Assembly (NCBI GenBank): GCA_947457925.1
Contig: CANGYA010000016.1
Location: 1-38,108 of the forward strand
Reading direction: 5' to 3'
Source: Cytophagales bacterium
GTDB taxonomy: Bacteria; Bacteroidota; Bacteroidia; Cytophagales; Thermoflexibacteraceae
DNA length: 38,108 bases
The translations under genes and the position numbers were made by a program. Of the stretch, positions 1-8,400 are shown one piece after another; positions within the stretch are counted from its first letter, which is position 1, and each line of letters opens with the position of its first letter. The notes below the pieces were generated by a model, which was given only the letters and a program-made list of their open reading frames with translations, was not told the origin of the DNA and did not search any database.

Positions 1-47
1 GCTCTATAAAGATGACATCTTTTAGAAAGATGTCATCTTTATAGAGC
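1..47. repeat. Perfect 22-bp inverted repeat at window edge
   Basis: Bases 1-22 and 26-47 are exact reverse complements with a 3-nt loop, so the transcript would form a long hairpin. It lies beyond the 3' end of the minus-strand gene at 119-727 and could end that transcript, but there is no strong U-tract. The AAGATGT-ATCTTT core resembles the hairpins at 15776-15806 and 21480-21512, so it may be a local terminator or repeat family. It touches the window edge and could be longer. Confidence 0.7.
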
Positions 48-118
48 TTCTTGAAGACTACGTATAACAATTCATAGCACGACACTATAAAAGATTACAC
101 CTTTAAAATTATATAATA

Positions 119-727
119 TTATTTAGGAAACTGATTAGTCGTAGCTGCTTGAATGGCTTTGTGGTAGTCCATAATGAAATAGGCAGAAATAGCTTTCACT
201 ACGTTATCCACATCAAAATTGGGAGGTGTTGTAGCACTTTTAAGGGCTGCTGCTGCCATACCATGCGAGTTGTCATAGAAAGTTCCCATTTTTCCTGTCG
301 TTTCAAAAGTGATGTCTTTCTTTTTGAGGTCATACGTAGCTACTAAGGCATCGCCTGTTGAAGTGTCCCAAGAATAATCTTTTTTCTTTGACAAGAAAAT
401 CTGCACAACGTATTTGTTTTCCGTACTTCGTTTATCTATTGTCGTGATACGACCATTATAAACCAACGAAGAAGCCCCACTTAAGACTGCCTCTATACGC
501 AACTCAAATGAATTTGCCCCTGTACTTTTGGTCGTAAAAAAGTGTGTAACGGGTGTTTTTTTCTTGCCCATTTTCCGTTCTATGGTACACTTTACAAGGT
601 TGCCTTGTGTGCCTCCACATCTGAAAAGGGGTGGGGGAGGAGTCAATAAAGACGTTTCCGCAGGCGGAGTCATGCCTAACAGCGTTGAAAAAAACAAGCC
701 TGTAGCAAAATACTTTAATGTTTTCAT
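119..727 (-). CDS. Secreted hypothetical protein
   Basis: Encodes 202 residues beginning MKTLKYFATGLFFSTLLG, a basic start followed by a hydrophobic stretch typical of a Sec signal peptide. The reading frame is open to 778, but 727 is preferred: the signal peptide starts there, and a promoter-like pair (TTG at 781-783 and TATCTTTC at 752-759 on the minus strand, 21-bp spacer) would place the transcript start near 745, inside the longer frame. The mature part is polar, rich in Thr, Lys and Asp, with no motif I recognise. It is probably periplasmic or surface located. No function is proposed. It is transcribed alone and ends near the hairpin at 1-47. Confidence 0.65.
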   Translation of the reverse strand: MKTLKYFATGLFFSTLLGMTPPAETSLLTPPPPLFRCGGTQGNLVKCTIERKMGKKKTPVTHFFTTKSTGANSFELRIEAVLSGASSLVYNGRITTIDKRSTENKYVVQIFLSKKKDYSWDTSTGDALVATYDLKKKDITFETTGKMGTFYDNSHGMAAAALKSATTPPNFDVDNVVKAISAYFIMDYHKAIQAATTNQFPK

Positions 728-751
728 GGTCAATAGAGGTTTAGACTTTTT

Positions 752-783
752 GAAAGATAGGAAAAAATCTAAAATCAAAGCAA
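752..783 (-). promoter_or_regulatory. Predicted Bacteroidota promoter for the 119-727 gene
   Basis: On the minus strand, TTG (781-783), 21 bp, then TATCTTTC (752-759). This is one mismatch from the TAnnTTTG -7 consensus. The predicted start is about 18 nt before the ATG at 727. Confidence 0.4.
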
Positions 784-849
784 GCTACTTGCTATGTTTT
801 TTTGTAGTATAACTTTTTCGGTACTGTTTTGAACAAGCTATATAAAGCA

Positions 850-877
850 AAAACTAACAGTTTTTACTGTTAGTTTT
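850..877 (-). terminator. Predicted terminator of pgk
   Basis: An 11-bp perfect stem (850-860 with 867-877) and 6-nt loop, followed on the minus strand by a T-run. It lies about 130 nt past the pgk stop, on the far side of the MITE-like element at 886-969. Confidence 0.6.
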
Positions 878-885
878 CAATAAAT

Positions 886-969
886 TAGAGTTTATGAATA
901 TTTTTTTGCTATAGCCCCACCCAACCCTCCCCATAGGGAGGGCTAAAAAGGAGTTATTCATAAACTCTA
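886..969. mobile_element. MITE-like dispersed element, copy A
   Basis: An 84-bp element with perfect 15-nt terminal inverted repeats (886-900 and 955-969) and an internal GC-rich hairpin around 925-943 (CCCTCCCCATAGGGAGGG). A near copy lies at 31898-31982, and the two share almost the whole internal sequence. It has no coding capacity. Terminal inverted repeats, small size and dispersal suggest a non-autonomous mobile element, but target-site duplications are not clear. It sits between the pgk stop and the pgk terminator. Confidence 0.7.
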
Positions 970-1006
970 TTATTTTGAAGTAAAATTCGAATTAACAACT
1001 CTTTAC

Positions 1007-2191
1007 TTATTCCAATGCTTTTACACCGGGCAATACTTTGCCTTCCATGAACTCAAGCAATGCACCACCGCCTGTAGATACATACGATACGTCATTAGCA
1101 AAACCTAATTGGTTTACGGCTGCTGCGGAGTCGCCACCGCCTATGAGTGAAAAACCACCGTTTTTAGTAGCCACTACTAAGGCTTTGGCTACGGCTATAG
1201 TGCCTGCTGCAAAATTTGGCATCTCAAATACACCCATAGGACCATTCCAAAGAATTGTTTTTGAATTGGCTATCACATCAGCATATTCTTTGGCTGCTTT
1301 GCTACCGATGTCTAAGCCCATCCAGCCGTCAGGAATGTTCATGTTGTCGGCTTCTTGGCGGTTGGCTTCGTTCTTAAAGGCATCAGCCACGATAGAGTCC
1401 ACAGGTAAAAGTAGTTTTACGCCTTTGCTTTTTGCTTTTTCTATCAATTCTTTGGCTAATTCCAATTTGTCGGCTTCTACCAACGAATTGCCAATGTTGC
1501 CACCCATTGCCTTGAAGAAAGTGTATGCCATGCCACCACCAATAATCAAGTTATCTACTTTGTCTAATAAATTGTCTATAATCAAGATTTTATCAGAGAT
1601 TTTTGCACCACCCATAATAGCTGTAAATGGTTTTGTAGGATTCGACATTACTTTTTTGCCATTTTCTACTTCGGCTTGCATCAAATAACCACAAATACGG
1701 TCTTGGAAAAACTTGGCTACAATGGTGGTAGAGGCGTGAGCCCTGTGTGCCGTACCGAAGGCATCATTCACATAGACATCACCTAATTGGGCTAATTTTT
1801 GGGCAAAAGTCTCATCGCCTTTTTCTTCTTCTTTGTAGAAACGTAGATTTTCTAACAACAATACTTCGCCAGCTTGGAGGTTAGCTGCCAATGTTTTTGC
1901 ACTTTCTCCGATACAGTCGTCTGCAAATTTTACTGATTTGCCTATAGCTGCTGCTACGTCATCTACGATATGTTTCAAAGAAAATTCTTCTTGATACCCC
2001 CCTTTCGGTCTGCCCAAATGCGACATAAGAATTACCGAACCGCCATCTGCTAAAATTTTGTTGATAGTAGTGAGGGCAGCACGAATACGAGTAGCATCGG
2101 TAACTTTAAAAGATTTGTCCAAGGGAACATTGAAATCTACACGAATTAAGGCACGTTTGCCTGCAAAATTAAATTGATTGAGGAGTTTCAT
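1007..2191 (-). CDS. pgk: Phosphoglycerate kinase
   Basis: A cytosolic glycolytic enzyme that transfers phosphate from 1,3-bisphosphoglycerate to ADP, giving ATP and 3-phosphoglycerate. Its 394 residues are the normal bacterial length. Visible family motifs are the N-terminal [11 protein letters not shown] signature, the substrate-binding [31 protein letters not shown] at the domain boundary, the nucleotide-binding [11 protein letters not shown] and the C-terminal GGGDSAAAV loop. No key residue looks missing. It is transcribed alone; pyruvate kinase, a later step of the same pathway, lies 1.7 kb away on the same strand but is separated by other genes. The upstream region carries a heptamer tandem repeat starting 40 nt before the ATG. 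Confidence 0.97.
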   Translation of the reverse strand: MKLLNQFNFAGKRALIRVDFNVPLDKSFKVTDATRIRAALTTINKILADGGSVILMSHLGRPKGGYQEEFSLKHIVDDVAAAIGKSVKFADDCIGESAKTLAANLQAGEVLLLENLRFYKEEEKGDETFAQKLAQLGDVYVNDAFGTAHRAHASTTIVAKFFQDRICGYLMQAEVENGKKVMSNPTKPFTAIMGGAKISDKILIIDNLLDKVDNLIIGGGMAYTFFKAMGGNIGNSLVEADKLELAKELIEKAKSKGVKLLLPVDSIVADAFKNEANRQEADNMNIPDGWMGLDIGSKAAKEYADVIANSKTILWNGPMGVFEMPNFAAGTIAVAKALVVATKNGGFSLIGGGDSAAAVNQLGFANDVSYVSTGGGALLEFMEGKVLPGVKALE

Positions 2192-2230
2192 ATAAAGTTA
2201 ATGGTGAATGTTGAATAATTTTAATTAGTA

Positions 2231-2276
2231 AATTACGAATTACGAATTACGAATTACGAATTACGAATTACGAATT
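2231..2276. repeat. Tandem heptamer repeat, AATTACG x6
   Basis: Six exact copies of AATTACG (2231-2272) followed by a partial AATT. The array begins 40 nt upstream of the pgk start codon, so copy number could affect promoter spacing or the leader. Such short arrays can vary by slipped-strand replication; variation here is an inference. Confidence 0.9.
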
Positions 2277-2396
2277 TAATTTTTTGATAATCAAATAGTT
2301 AAAATTTGCTACAAAGGGCTTGTATGTTGGGGCTAAAATACACAAGATTTTGACAAAATAACAAGAGTCTATCTTGAAAAGACTAAAAAGTTTGGG

Positions 2397-2443
2397 AAAA
2401 ATAAAGCTCTAAGAGTTTACTTAACTCTTAGAGCTTTATTTTT
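2397..2443. terminator. Orphan perfect hairpin with T-tract
   Basis: A perfect 21-bp stem (2397-2417 with 2423-2443) and 5-nt loop, with A-run and T-run flanks that would terminate in either direction. It sits between two genes that point away from each other, so it is not the 3' end of either. It may insulate the promoters, end an unrecognised small RNA, or be a relic. Confidence 0.65.
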
Positions 2444-2588
2444 CTAAGTGCTGTACTATTTTTTACTAATAATTCTTTACACCTTTTTAGTATGGCTATG
2501 CCATAGATTAAGAAAATATAAAAATTGCACTATTCGAATACTAATTGTACTTTTTAAAGAATTTAACAAAATATTTTTTACCTACCTG

Positions 2589-2620
2589 TTGCACTTCAAA
2601 AAAATCCTTCGTTAGCTTTG
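2589..2620 (+). promoter_or_regulatory. Predicted promoter of lipoprotein gene
   Basis: TTG at 2589-2591, a 21-bp spacer, then TAGCTTTG at 2613-2620, an exact TAnnTTTG match. The start would lie near 2627, giving a leader of about 55 nt. Confidence 0.55.
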
Positions 2621-2681
2621 CAGTGCCTTAGTGTAAATTTTACGATTAGGCTTTTATTCACTTTTTAATTTTTTTAGTAAC

Positions 2682-3176
2682 ATGAAAAAAACAAAAATCT
2701 TGGCGGGTTTGCTCATAGCCCATGTTCTTAATTCTTGCAGTTTACTCCCTGATACCCTACCTGACGAAACCCAAAGTGGAAAAAATACTTTTGGTTGCCT
2801 CATCAACGGCAAAGTATTTACTACTACGGAAATGTCTGGTAATTTCTACGGAAATAATTTTACATTAAGAACAATAAAAGATGGTAGTGGAGTGCAATTC
2901 TACATAGAAAATCTCACACAAGATGTGCTGGGAACTTATGCTATAACTAAAGTTAGAAACCTGTTATACACTGATGGAAAATGTACACGGGGAGAGGTAA
3001 ATCCGCCAATAAAAGCCTTTGTTACCATTACCAAGTACGAAAGAGGCGAAGACAAAGCCAATAATTTGCGTTGGCTCATTATTTCAGGCACATTTGAAGG
3101 TATATTATTACCCGAAGGAAGATACACAGACACAATAAAAATTACACAAGGTCGTTTTGATGTAAAATTCCAATAA
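2682..3176 (+). CDS. Predicted lipoprotein of unknown function
   Basis: Encodes 164 residues with a lipoprotein signal: MKK, a short hydrophobic core, then the lipobox LNSC with Cys19 as the lipidated residue. After processing it should be anchored in an envelope membrane. The body begins with a TFGCLINGKVF segment followed by alternating hydrophobic and polar strands, a pattern seen in small Bacteroidota lipoproteins that are probably beta-sandwich folds. I cannot assign a family with confidence. A good promoter lies upstream at 2589-2620. The next gene starts 44 nt after the stop and may be co-transcribed. Confidence 0.75.
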   Translation: MKKTKILAGLLIAHVLNSCSLLPDTLPDETQSGKNTFGCLINGKVFTTTEMSGNFYGNNFTLRTIKDGSGVQFYIENLTQDVLGTYAITKVRNLLYTDGKCTRGEVNPPIKAFVTITKYERGEDKANNLRWLIISGTFEGILLPEGRYTDTIKITQGRFDVKFQ

Positions 3177-3220
3177 AAAATAAAGTAAATCATTTGTAAC
3201 TCTTTAAACAAAAAATACGT

Positions 3221-3562
3221 ATGTACTCGATTAAAAATTTCCAAATACTAATAGTTCTTTTTTTAGTCAATTTCCAGACTTTTGGGCAAGATAATTTCCC
3301 CCGACTAAGACAACGCCTCGATAGAGTGTTTGCTAGGATAGACAAATCCCAAATTCCTTATGGTATTTTAGAAGAATATAGCTTTGGGTTTATGAACTTG
3401 TGGCAGGTAAATACCCAGAACCCACCTACTACAGATACCACCAAATGTTTCAACAATACAGCTTGGCGTATGACATACGCCACCTTAGAACTCGTTATTC
3501 GTAGAGTTAGTGCAATGTACTCTACGGATTTTTTTAGGCAAATCTCCAGATTTTTGGTGTAA
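3221..3562 (+). pseudogene. Truncated exported protein, 5' gene fragment
   Basis: Encodes 113 residues: a signal peptide (MYSIKNFQILIVLFLVNFQTFGQ) and about 90 further residues including DKSQIPYGILEEY and NTAWRMTYATLE. From memory, these motifs resemble the N-terminal part of long exported proteins in Cytophagales in which a DKSQxPxGxLxEYG segment opens a much larger chain. Here the frame stops after RFLV and nothing downstream restores the family, so I read it as a broken 5' fragment. It is followed by a second fragment, of another gene, on the opposite strand (3637-3720). A genuine short protein cannot be excluded. Confidence 0.5.
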
Positions 3563-3636
3563 CTTGTAAGGCAGACAATTCCTATAATGTTGTTACATTG
3601 ATTATCACAAGCACCTTTAATTGTCTTATTTTCCCA

Positions 3637-3720
3637 CTATCTCCTTTGTGTGTACCACACTAAGTTAAACTCATATCCCAATCCTACAAACAATCTATTG
3701 GAATGTAAATATAAGAAATC
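3637..3720 (-). pseudogene. 3' remnant of an outer-membrane protein gene
   Basis: Read on the minus strand, this stretch encodes about 27 residues ending RLFVGLGYEFNLVWYTQRR and a stop, with an in-frame stop immediately upstream. The alternating aromatic/hydrophobic pattern resembles the last strand of a beta-barrel outer-membrane protein. It has no start and no further homologous sequence upstream, so it looks like a relic. It abuts the 5' fragment at 3221-3562 on the other strand, as if a deletion removed the parts between. Confidence 0.4.
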
Positions 3721-3795
3721 TTAACAGTCTTATAGAGCAAGTGTTCATTAGAAACAATATAAGTACAGTCGTTTTATAAACTTAGCATATTGCTA

Positions 3796-3841
3796 AAAAT
3801 ATAAAATCCTTTCTCTTATTAGAAAAAGGATTTTATATTTT
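3796..3841 (-). terminator. Predicted terminator of pyk
   Basis: A 17-bp perfect stem (3796-3812 with 3825-3841), starting 43 nt past the pyk stop, ending in a T-run when read on the minus strand. Confidence 0.65.
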
Positions 3842-3884
3842 AAAAAATATGAACCCTATTTTGAGTAAGGTTGATGGTCTTTCA

Positions 3885-5318
3885 TTAATCCACTACCCCC
3901 ACTTTTACCAAGTTCGTATGTTTATTTTCCACCACAGGCATACTTGCCGTAGTGAGGTACATATCACCTTTGGCTAATAGCCCTGCACGCACCAAAATCT
4001 GTTCGGTGTCCTCAAAAATGCCGTCTGCGGTTTCGTTGTTTTCGTAGTAATAACAACGAACTCCCCACACCAAATTGAGTTGGGTGAGCAATTTGCGGTT
4101 TGCCGTAAAAATAAAAATATGTGCCTCTGGTCTGTGCGAAGACAACTGAAAAGCCGTAAAGCCCGACTTACTCAAAGACAAAATAGCTTTTGCGTCAATT
4201 TCCTTTGCCAATTTACAAGTATTGCTTATCAAGTGTGTACTATAAAAGTCTTTGGTTACTTTTTCCTCGTAATACTTGTTGTAAATCGTAGAGATTTCTC
4301 TTTCTATAGACGAAATGATTTTGGTCATATATTGTACGGTTTCTACGGGGTATTTACCACTCGCACTTTCCGCACTCAACATTACGGCATCTGCACCATC
4401 TACCACCGCATTGGCTACGTCATTGGCTTCTGCTCTGGTAGGTCTTGACTTTTCTGTCATACTTTCCATCATTTGCGTAGCCACAATCACAGGTTTGGCA
4501 GCCATGTTACACTTCCGCACAATGTTTTTTTGCAAGACAGGCACATTTTCCATAGGCACTTCTACCGCCAAGTCGCCACGTGCTATCATCAAGGCATCAC
4601 TCAATTCTATGATTTCATCGATGTTTTTAACAGCAAAAGGTGTTTCTATTTTGGCTACTATTTTAGTAACTTTTCCGCTATCTTTGATGATGTTTTTTAG
4701 TTCCAAAATATCTGAACCCTGACGCACAAAAGAAAGAGCCACCCAGTCCAAGTCATTTTCCAAGCCAAAAACCAAATCTTCTCTATCTTTTTTCGTCAAA
4801 GAAGGTTCAGAAACATAGGTATTAGGCAAATTGATACCCTTTTTAGATTTAATTTTACCTCCATAAATCACTTCGGCGTGAACTTCATTGCCCACTACTG
4901 CCGTACAACGCAATTCTATATTGCCATCATCTATCAAAATAGGCTCACCTTCTTTCAAGTCTTGTGCAAGATTGTAAGTAGTCGTAAATCTCTCACGAGT
5001 GCCTACCCCTTCTTCATAGACTAATACTACTTTTTCTCCCGTATTCACTTCTATTCCATCTCCGTCTATGGCACGCATACGGATTTTCGGTCCTTGTAAA
5101 TCTTGTAGAATACCTACATTAAAATTGTATTTGGCGTTTAACTCTCTGATATGGCGAATCACTTGTAAATGCTGGTCGTGTGTACCATGCGAAAAATTGA
5201 GGCGAAAAATATCTACCCCAGCAATCATCAACTCCAGCAGTTTCTCTCGACTATTTGAGGCAGGTCCTACAGTGGCAATAATTTTGGTTTTGTTAAAAAC
5301 CGAATTCAAATTAATCAT
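3885..5318 (-). CDS. pyk: Pyruvate kinase
   Basis: A cytosolic enzyme of the last glycolytic step, converting phosphoenolpyruvate and ADP to pyruvate and ATP. Its 477 residues are the normal length. Motifs in order: KIIATVGPAS near the N-terminus, DIFRLNFSHG, the mobile B-domain (about 70-170), the active-site signature with its lysine, KIETPFAVKNIDEI, continuing to DALMIARGDLAVE (Mg/K-binding), then TQMMESM and PTRAEANDVANAVVDGADAVMLS. The C-terminal allosteric domain follows. All core residues appear intact. It is monocistronic, with a -7-like TATGTTTG upstream and a hairpin terminator at 3796-3841. Confidence 0.97.
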   Translation of the reverse strand: MINLNSVFNKTKIIATVGPASNSREKLLELMIAGVDIFRLNFSHGTHDQHLQVIRHIRELNAKYNFNVGILQDLQGPKIRMRAIDGDGIEVNTGEKVVLVYEEGVGTRERFTTTYNLAQDLKEGEPILIDDGNIELRCTAVVGNEVHAEVIYGGKIKSKKGINLPNTYVSEPSLTKKDREDLVFGLENDLDWVALSFVRQGSDILELKNIIKDSGKVTKIVAKIETPFAVKNIDEIIELSDALMIARGDLAVEVPMENVPVLQKNIVRKCNMAAKPVIVATQMMESMTEKSRPTRAEANDVANAVVDGADAVMLSAESASGKYPVETVQYMTKIISSIEREISTIYNKYYEEKVTKDFYSTHLISNTCKLAKEIDAKAILSLSKSGFTAFQLSSHRPEAHIFIFTANRKLLTQLNLVWGVRCYYYENNETADGIFEDTEQILVRAGLLAKGDMYLTTASMPVVENKHTNLVKVGVVD

Positions 5319-5366
5319 ATAGTTTTGGTTGTTGGTTACGTAAATTTACTCGATTTTTCAGATTTG

Positions 5367-5374
5367 CAAACATA
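5367..5374 (-). promoter_or_regulatory. Predicted -7 element of pyk
   Basis: TATGTTTG on the minus strand exactly fits TAnnTTTG, about 50 nt before the pyk ATG. The -33 position carries TTT rather than TTG. Confidence 0.45.
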
Positions 5375-5429
5375 ACTGAAATTTAATTGAATAAAAACTT
5401 GTTAATTGTTTTGTTTTACTTGCACAATC

Positions 5430-8400
5430 CTACAGTCGTACCCCCAATACTGTCATATCATCTCTCTGTTCTGTTGTTCCTTGATGTAGCTGCATAGCTT
5501 TTCGTACTGTTTGTAGTTGGGTGGTAGTTGGCATTGTAGCCATTGTGCAGAACATTTCTATCATTCGTAAAGAGCCAAATTTATCTCTATCTTTATTGGC
5601 TTGGTCTGCATAACCGTCTGTAGTCAAATACAACATCGTCCCTTTTTCCAGTGTTATTAATTCATTGGTGAAAATTTTATCTTCTTTTTGGCGACCACCA
5701 ATATTTTTTCTACTTCCTTTTAAATCAAAACATTGATTATCAACAACATAATACAAATGTCTTTTTGCCCCAGCAAACGTAATTTGGGCTGTATTTTCGT
5801 TACGTTCTATTTTGCATAAACAAATATCCATGCCATCTCTGTTGGTTGTTTCATCTTGTTTCAAGGCGTTGCGTATTTCATGGTTGATATACTCCAATAC
5901 TTCGGCAGGATTATCTATAGCTTGTTGATTAACAGCTTCATGCAATAAAGACATTCCAATCATAGACATAAAAGCACCCGGTACACCATGCCCCGTACAA
6001 TCTACTGCAGCCACCATTGCAGCCCCTTTAACTTTGCCCACCCAATAAAAATCTCCTGAAACCACGTCTTTGGGTTGGTAATACACAAAATAATCTCCCA
6101 AAATTTCTTGCATATCTCTTGCGTTAGGCAATAGGGCTTCTTGTATGGTTTTGCCATACCGAATACTGTCCATGATTTGCGAATTTTGCAAGGCAATTTC
6201 ATGGTTAGCTGCTGCTATTTGTGTATAGGCTTTTGAGTTATCTAAGGCGATGGCAATGTAAGATGCTAAGGTTTTTAGGATATTAATGTGGTTTTGCGTG
6301 TACGCATTGCGTTGGAAACTCTGCACCGTAATTACACCCACCACTTTGTTGTCTAAGAGTAAGGGCAAGTAAATTAATGAATCTGGCACATCTCCAATGA
6401 CATTTTCCAAATTAATGCTGTAGTTTGGAAAAATAGTGTAAATATCTGTTTTTAAGTCATTTATCAACACTTCTGCCTTTTCTCGAATACAATACACCGT
6501 TAAATTTTCTTCTTCGGTCATGCGGTATTCATGGTAAGGTAGCACTTCGCCTCTTTCCACAAAACCCGTATAACTTACGATTTGCCTTTCTTCGTCATAC
6601 ACACCAATTCCAAAAGCAGAGGCATACATCAAGGTATTTACGTTTTCATACACCGTACTAATCAACGTAGCCACTTCTAAGGAAGATGTGATTTTTTGAC
6701 CAATTTCACTCAAAACTGTAATGCTGTTATAGGATTTTTCTATTTCGGCTTTTTGGTGTTCCAAAATTTTATTTTTTTCTGTAATGTTGTCCCTTTGTGC
6801 CAAAATTTCCTCTTGTTGTTGGTGCAATTCTTCATTTTGCACAATGATTTCATGCTTTTGCTCCTCTAACTGTAAATTTTGTTGAGCAATAGCCGTTTTT
6901 TGTTGTTCCAACTCTTTGTTTTTATCTACCAACTCCGCAGTGCGTTGTTTCACTTGTACTTCCAATTCTTGCCTTCTTGCCTCTATTTGGTGTACCCTAT
7001 AACGATAAAAAGCCCACACCGCCAATAAAAATAAAGCCACTGCCCCACCTCTAAACCACCATCTTTCCCAAATTGGCGGGTGAATACGAATTTTAAGAGT
7101 TACGCCACTGTCATTCCACTGTCCTGCACTGTTCGCAGCTTTTACTTTGAAAACATAATCTCCTGCCGACAAATTGGTATAAGTTGCAAACCGTTTGCTG
7201 GCATCTACATAAATCCATTCTTTGTCAAACTCCTCCATTTTATATGCAAACTTATTTTTCTCAGTATTCCGAAAAGTCAAAGCCGTAAAATCAAAGGAAA
7301 AGAAGTTATCTAAATAAGACAAATTCAATTCTTTGGTTTCAGAAATGGCTTGGTTGAGCAAATAACTACTACCAATACCAACCTTTACAGATTTGTTAAA
7401 TAGCTTAAAATCAGTAATATAGATAGGTATTTCGGTAGTTTCTTCTTTAATGTTTTCGGGAAAAAAGGCTGTAAAACCATTTGTGCCACCTGCATAAAAT
7501 TTGCCCTGATTATCTGTTAAAATAGCACGTTGCAAAAACTCATTACCCTGCAAACCATCTTGCATAGCGAAGTTTCTAAAACTGCCTTTGTCAGTAGTGC
7601 CAAAAGTTTTTGGCGGTGAAAATCTACTGATGCCTTTTTGCGTAGTTAGCCAAACAAAACCATTTTTGTCTAATAAAATTCCTTCTACAAAATTTGAAGG
7701 CAAGCCATCTTCTTCTGTAAACTGATAAAATTTTTCCGCCTTACTATCAAAATAATACAAACCCGCACCAATGCTACCTATCCAAAAAGTTGTTGCAGTA
7801 ACAGATACGATTGTATTCAACTCATTGGTAGTCAAAGAATAAGGTTTTTTTTGTGAAGTATAGGTATAAAATTTATCTTTTTGTGAGTCATATTTTAGTA
7901 AACCACTTTTAGACGTAGCCCAAATAATACCATTGGCATCTTCTATTATTTCAGAAATAAGTCCATTACCTGTAGAACTAAAAACGGAAGTAGGATAGTT
8001 TTTAAAAATTCCTTTGCGTCTATTTTCTTTGTCTAATTGAGAAATTCCTTCCCAAGTACCAGCCCAAATAGTTCCTTTGCTGTCCTCAAAAATATGATTA
8101 ATGGTACTGTTAGTTAAACTTGTTGGTATGTTATCGTTATGAAAATAATTCGAAAATTCGCCTTCTTTGGTCATCATAGATAGTCCGTTGTCTGTGCCTA
8201 TCCACAACGTATTATCAATTTTACTTTCAATAATGCAGTTTACATAGTTATTTACTAAACTTTTTGGGTTGTTAGGGTTTTGTTTGTAAGTAATAAAATC
8301 TGTTTCTCCATTTGCCTTTTTTTGCATTTTAGCCAGTCCATTGTTTGTACCTATCCAAATACTGCCGTCTGCTCTTTGACAAAAAGCCCTGATATTATTA

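Larger units (their letters stand above)
2192..2681. other. 490-bp divergent intergenic region
   Basis: Lies between pgk (minus) and the lipoprotein gene (plus). It holds a heptamer tandem repeat (2231-2276), a TTGATAATCAAATAG-type motif near 2284, a perfect 21-bp hairpin (2397-2443) and a predicted promoter (2589-2620). No credible coding region was seen. Confidence 0.7.
3563..3884. other. 322-bp region with gene debris and pyk terminator
   Basis: Contains the minus-strand gene remnant at 3637-3720 and the hairpin at 3796-3841. Nothing else was recognised. Confidence 0.6.

Noticed and set aside
1038-1688. 216-codon plus-strand open frame
   Set aside because: It is antisense to pgk, whose protein has all family motifs; the opposite frame has biased Ala/Pro/Ser composition and no recognisable domain.
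2231-2276. Possible CRISPR array
   Set aside because: Seven-base contiguous units without spacers are a simple tandem repeat, not CRISPR.
4315-4722. Plus-strand open frame opposite pyk
   Set aside because: Antisense to the active-site region of pyruvate kinase; no independent coding evidence.
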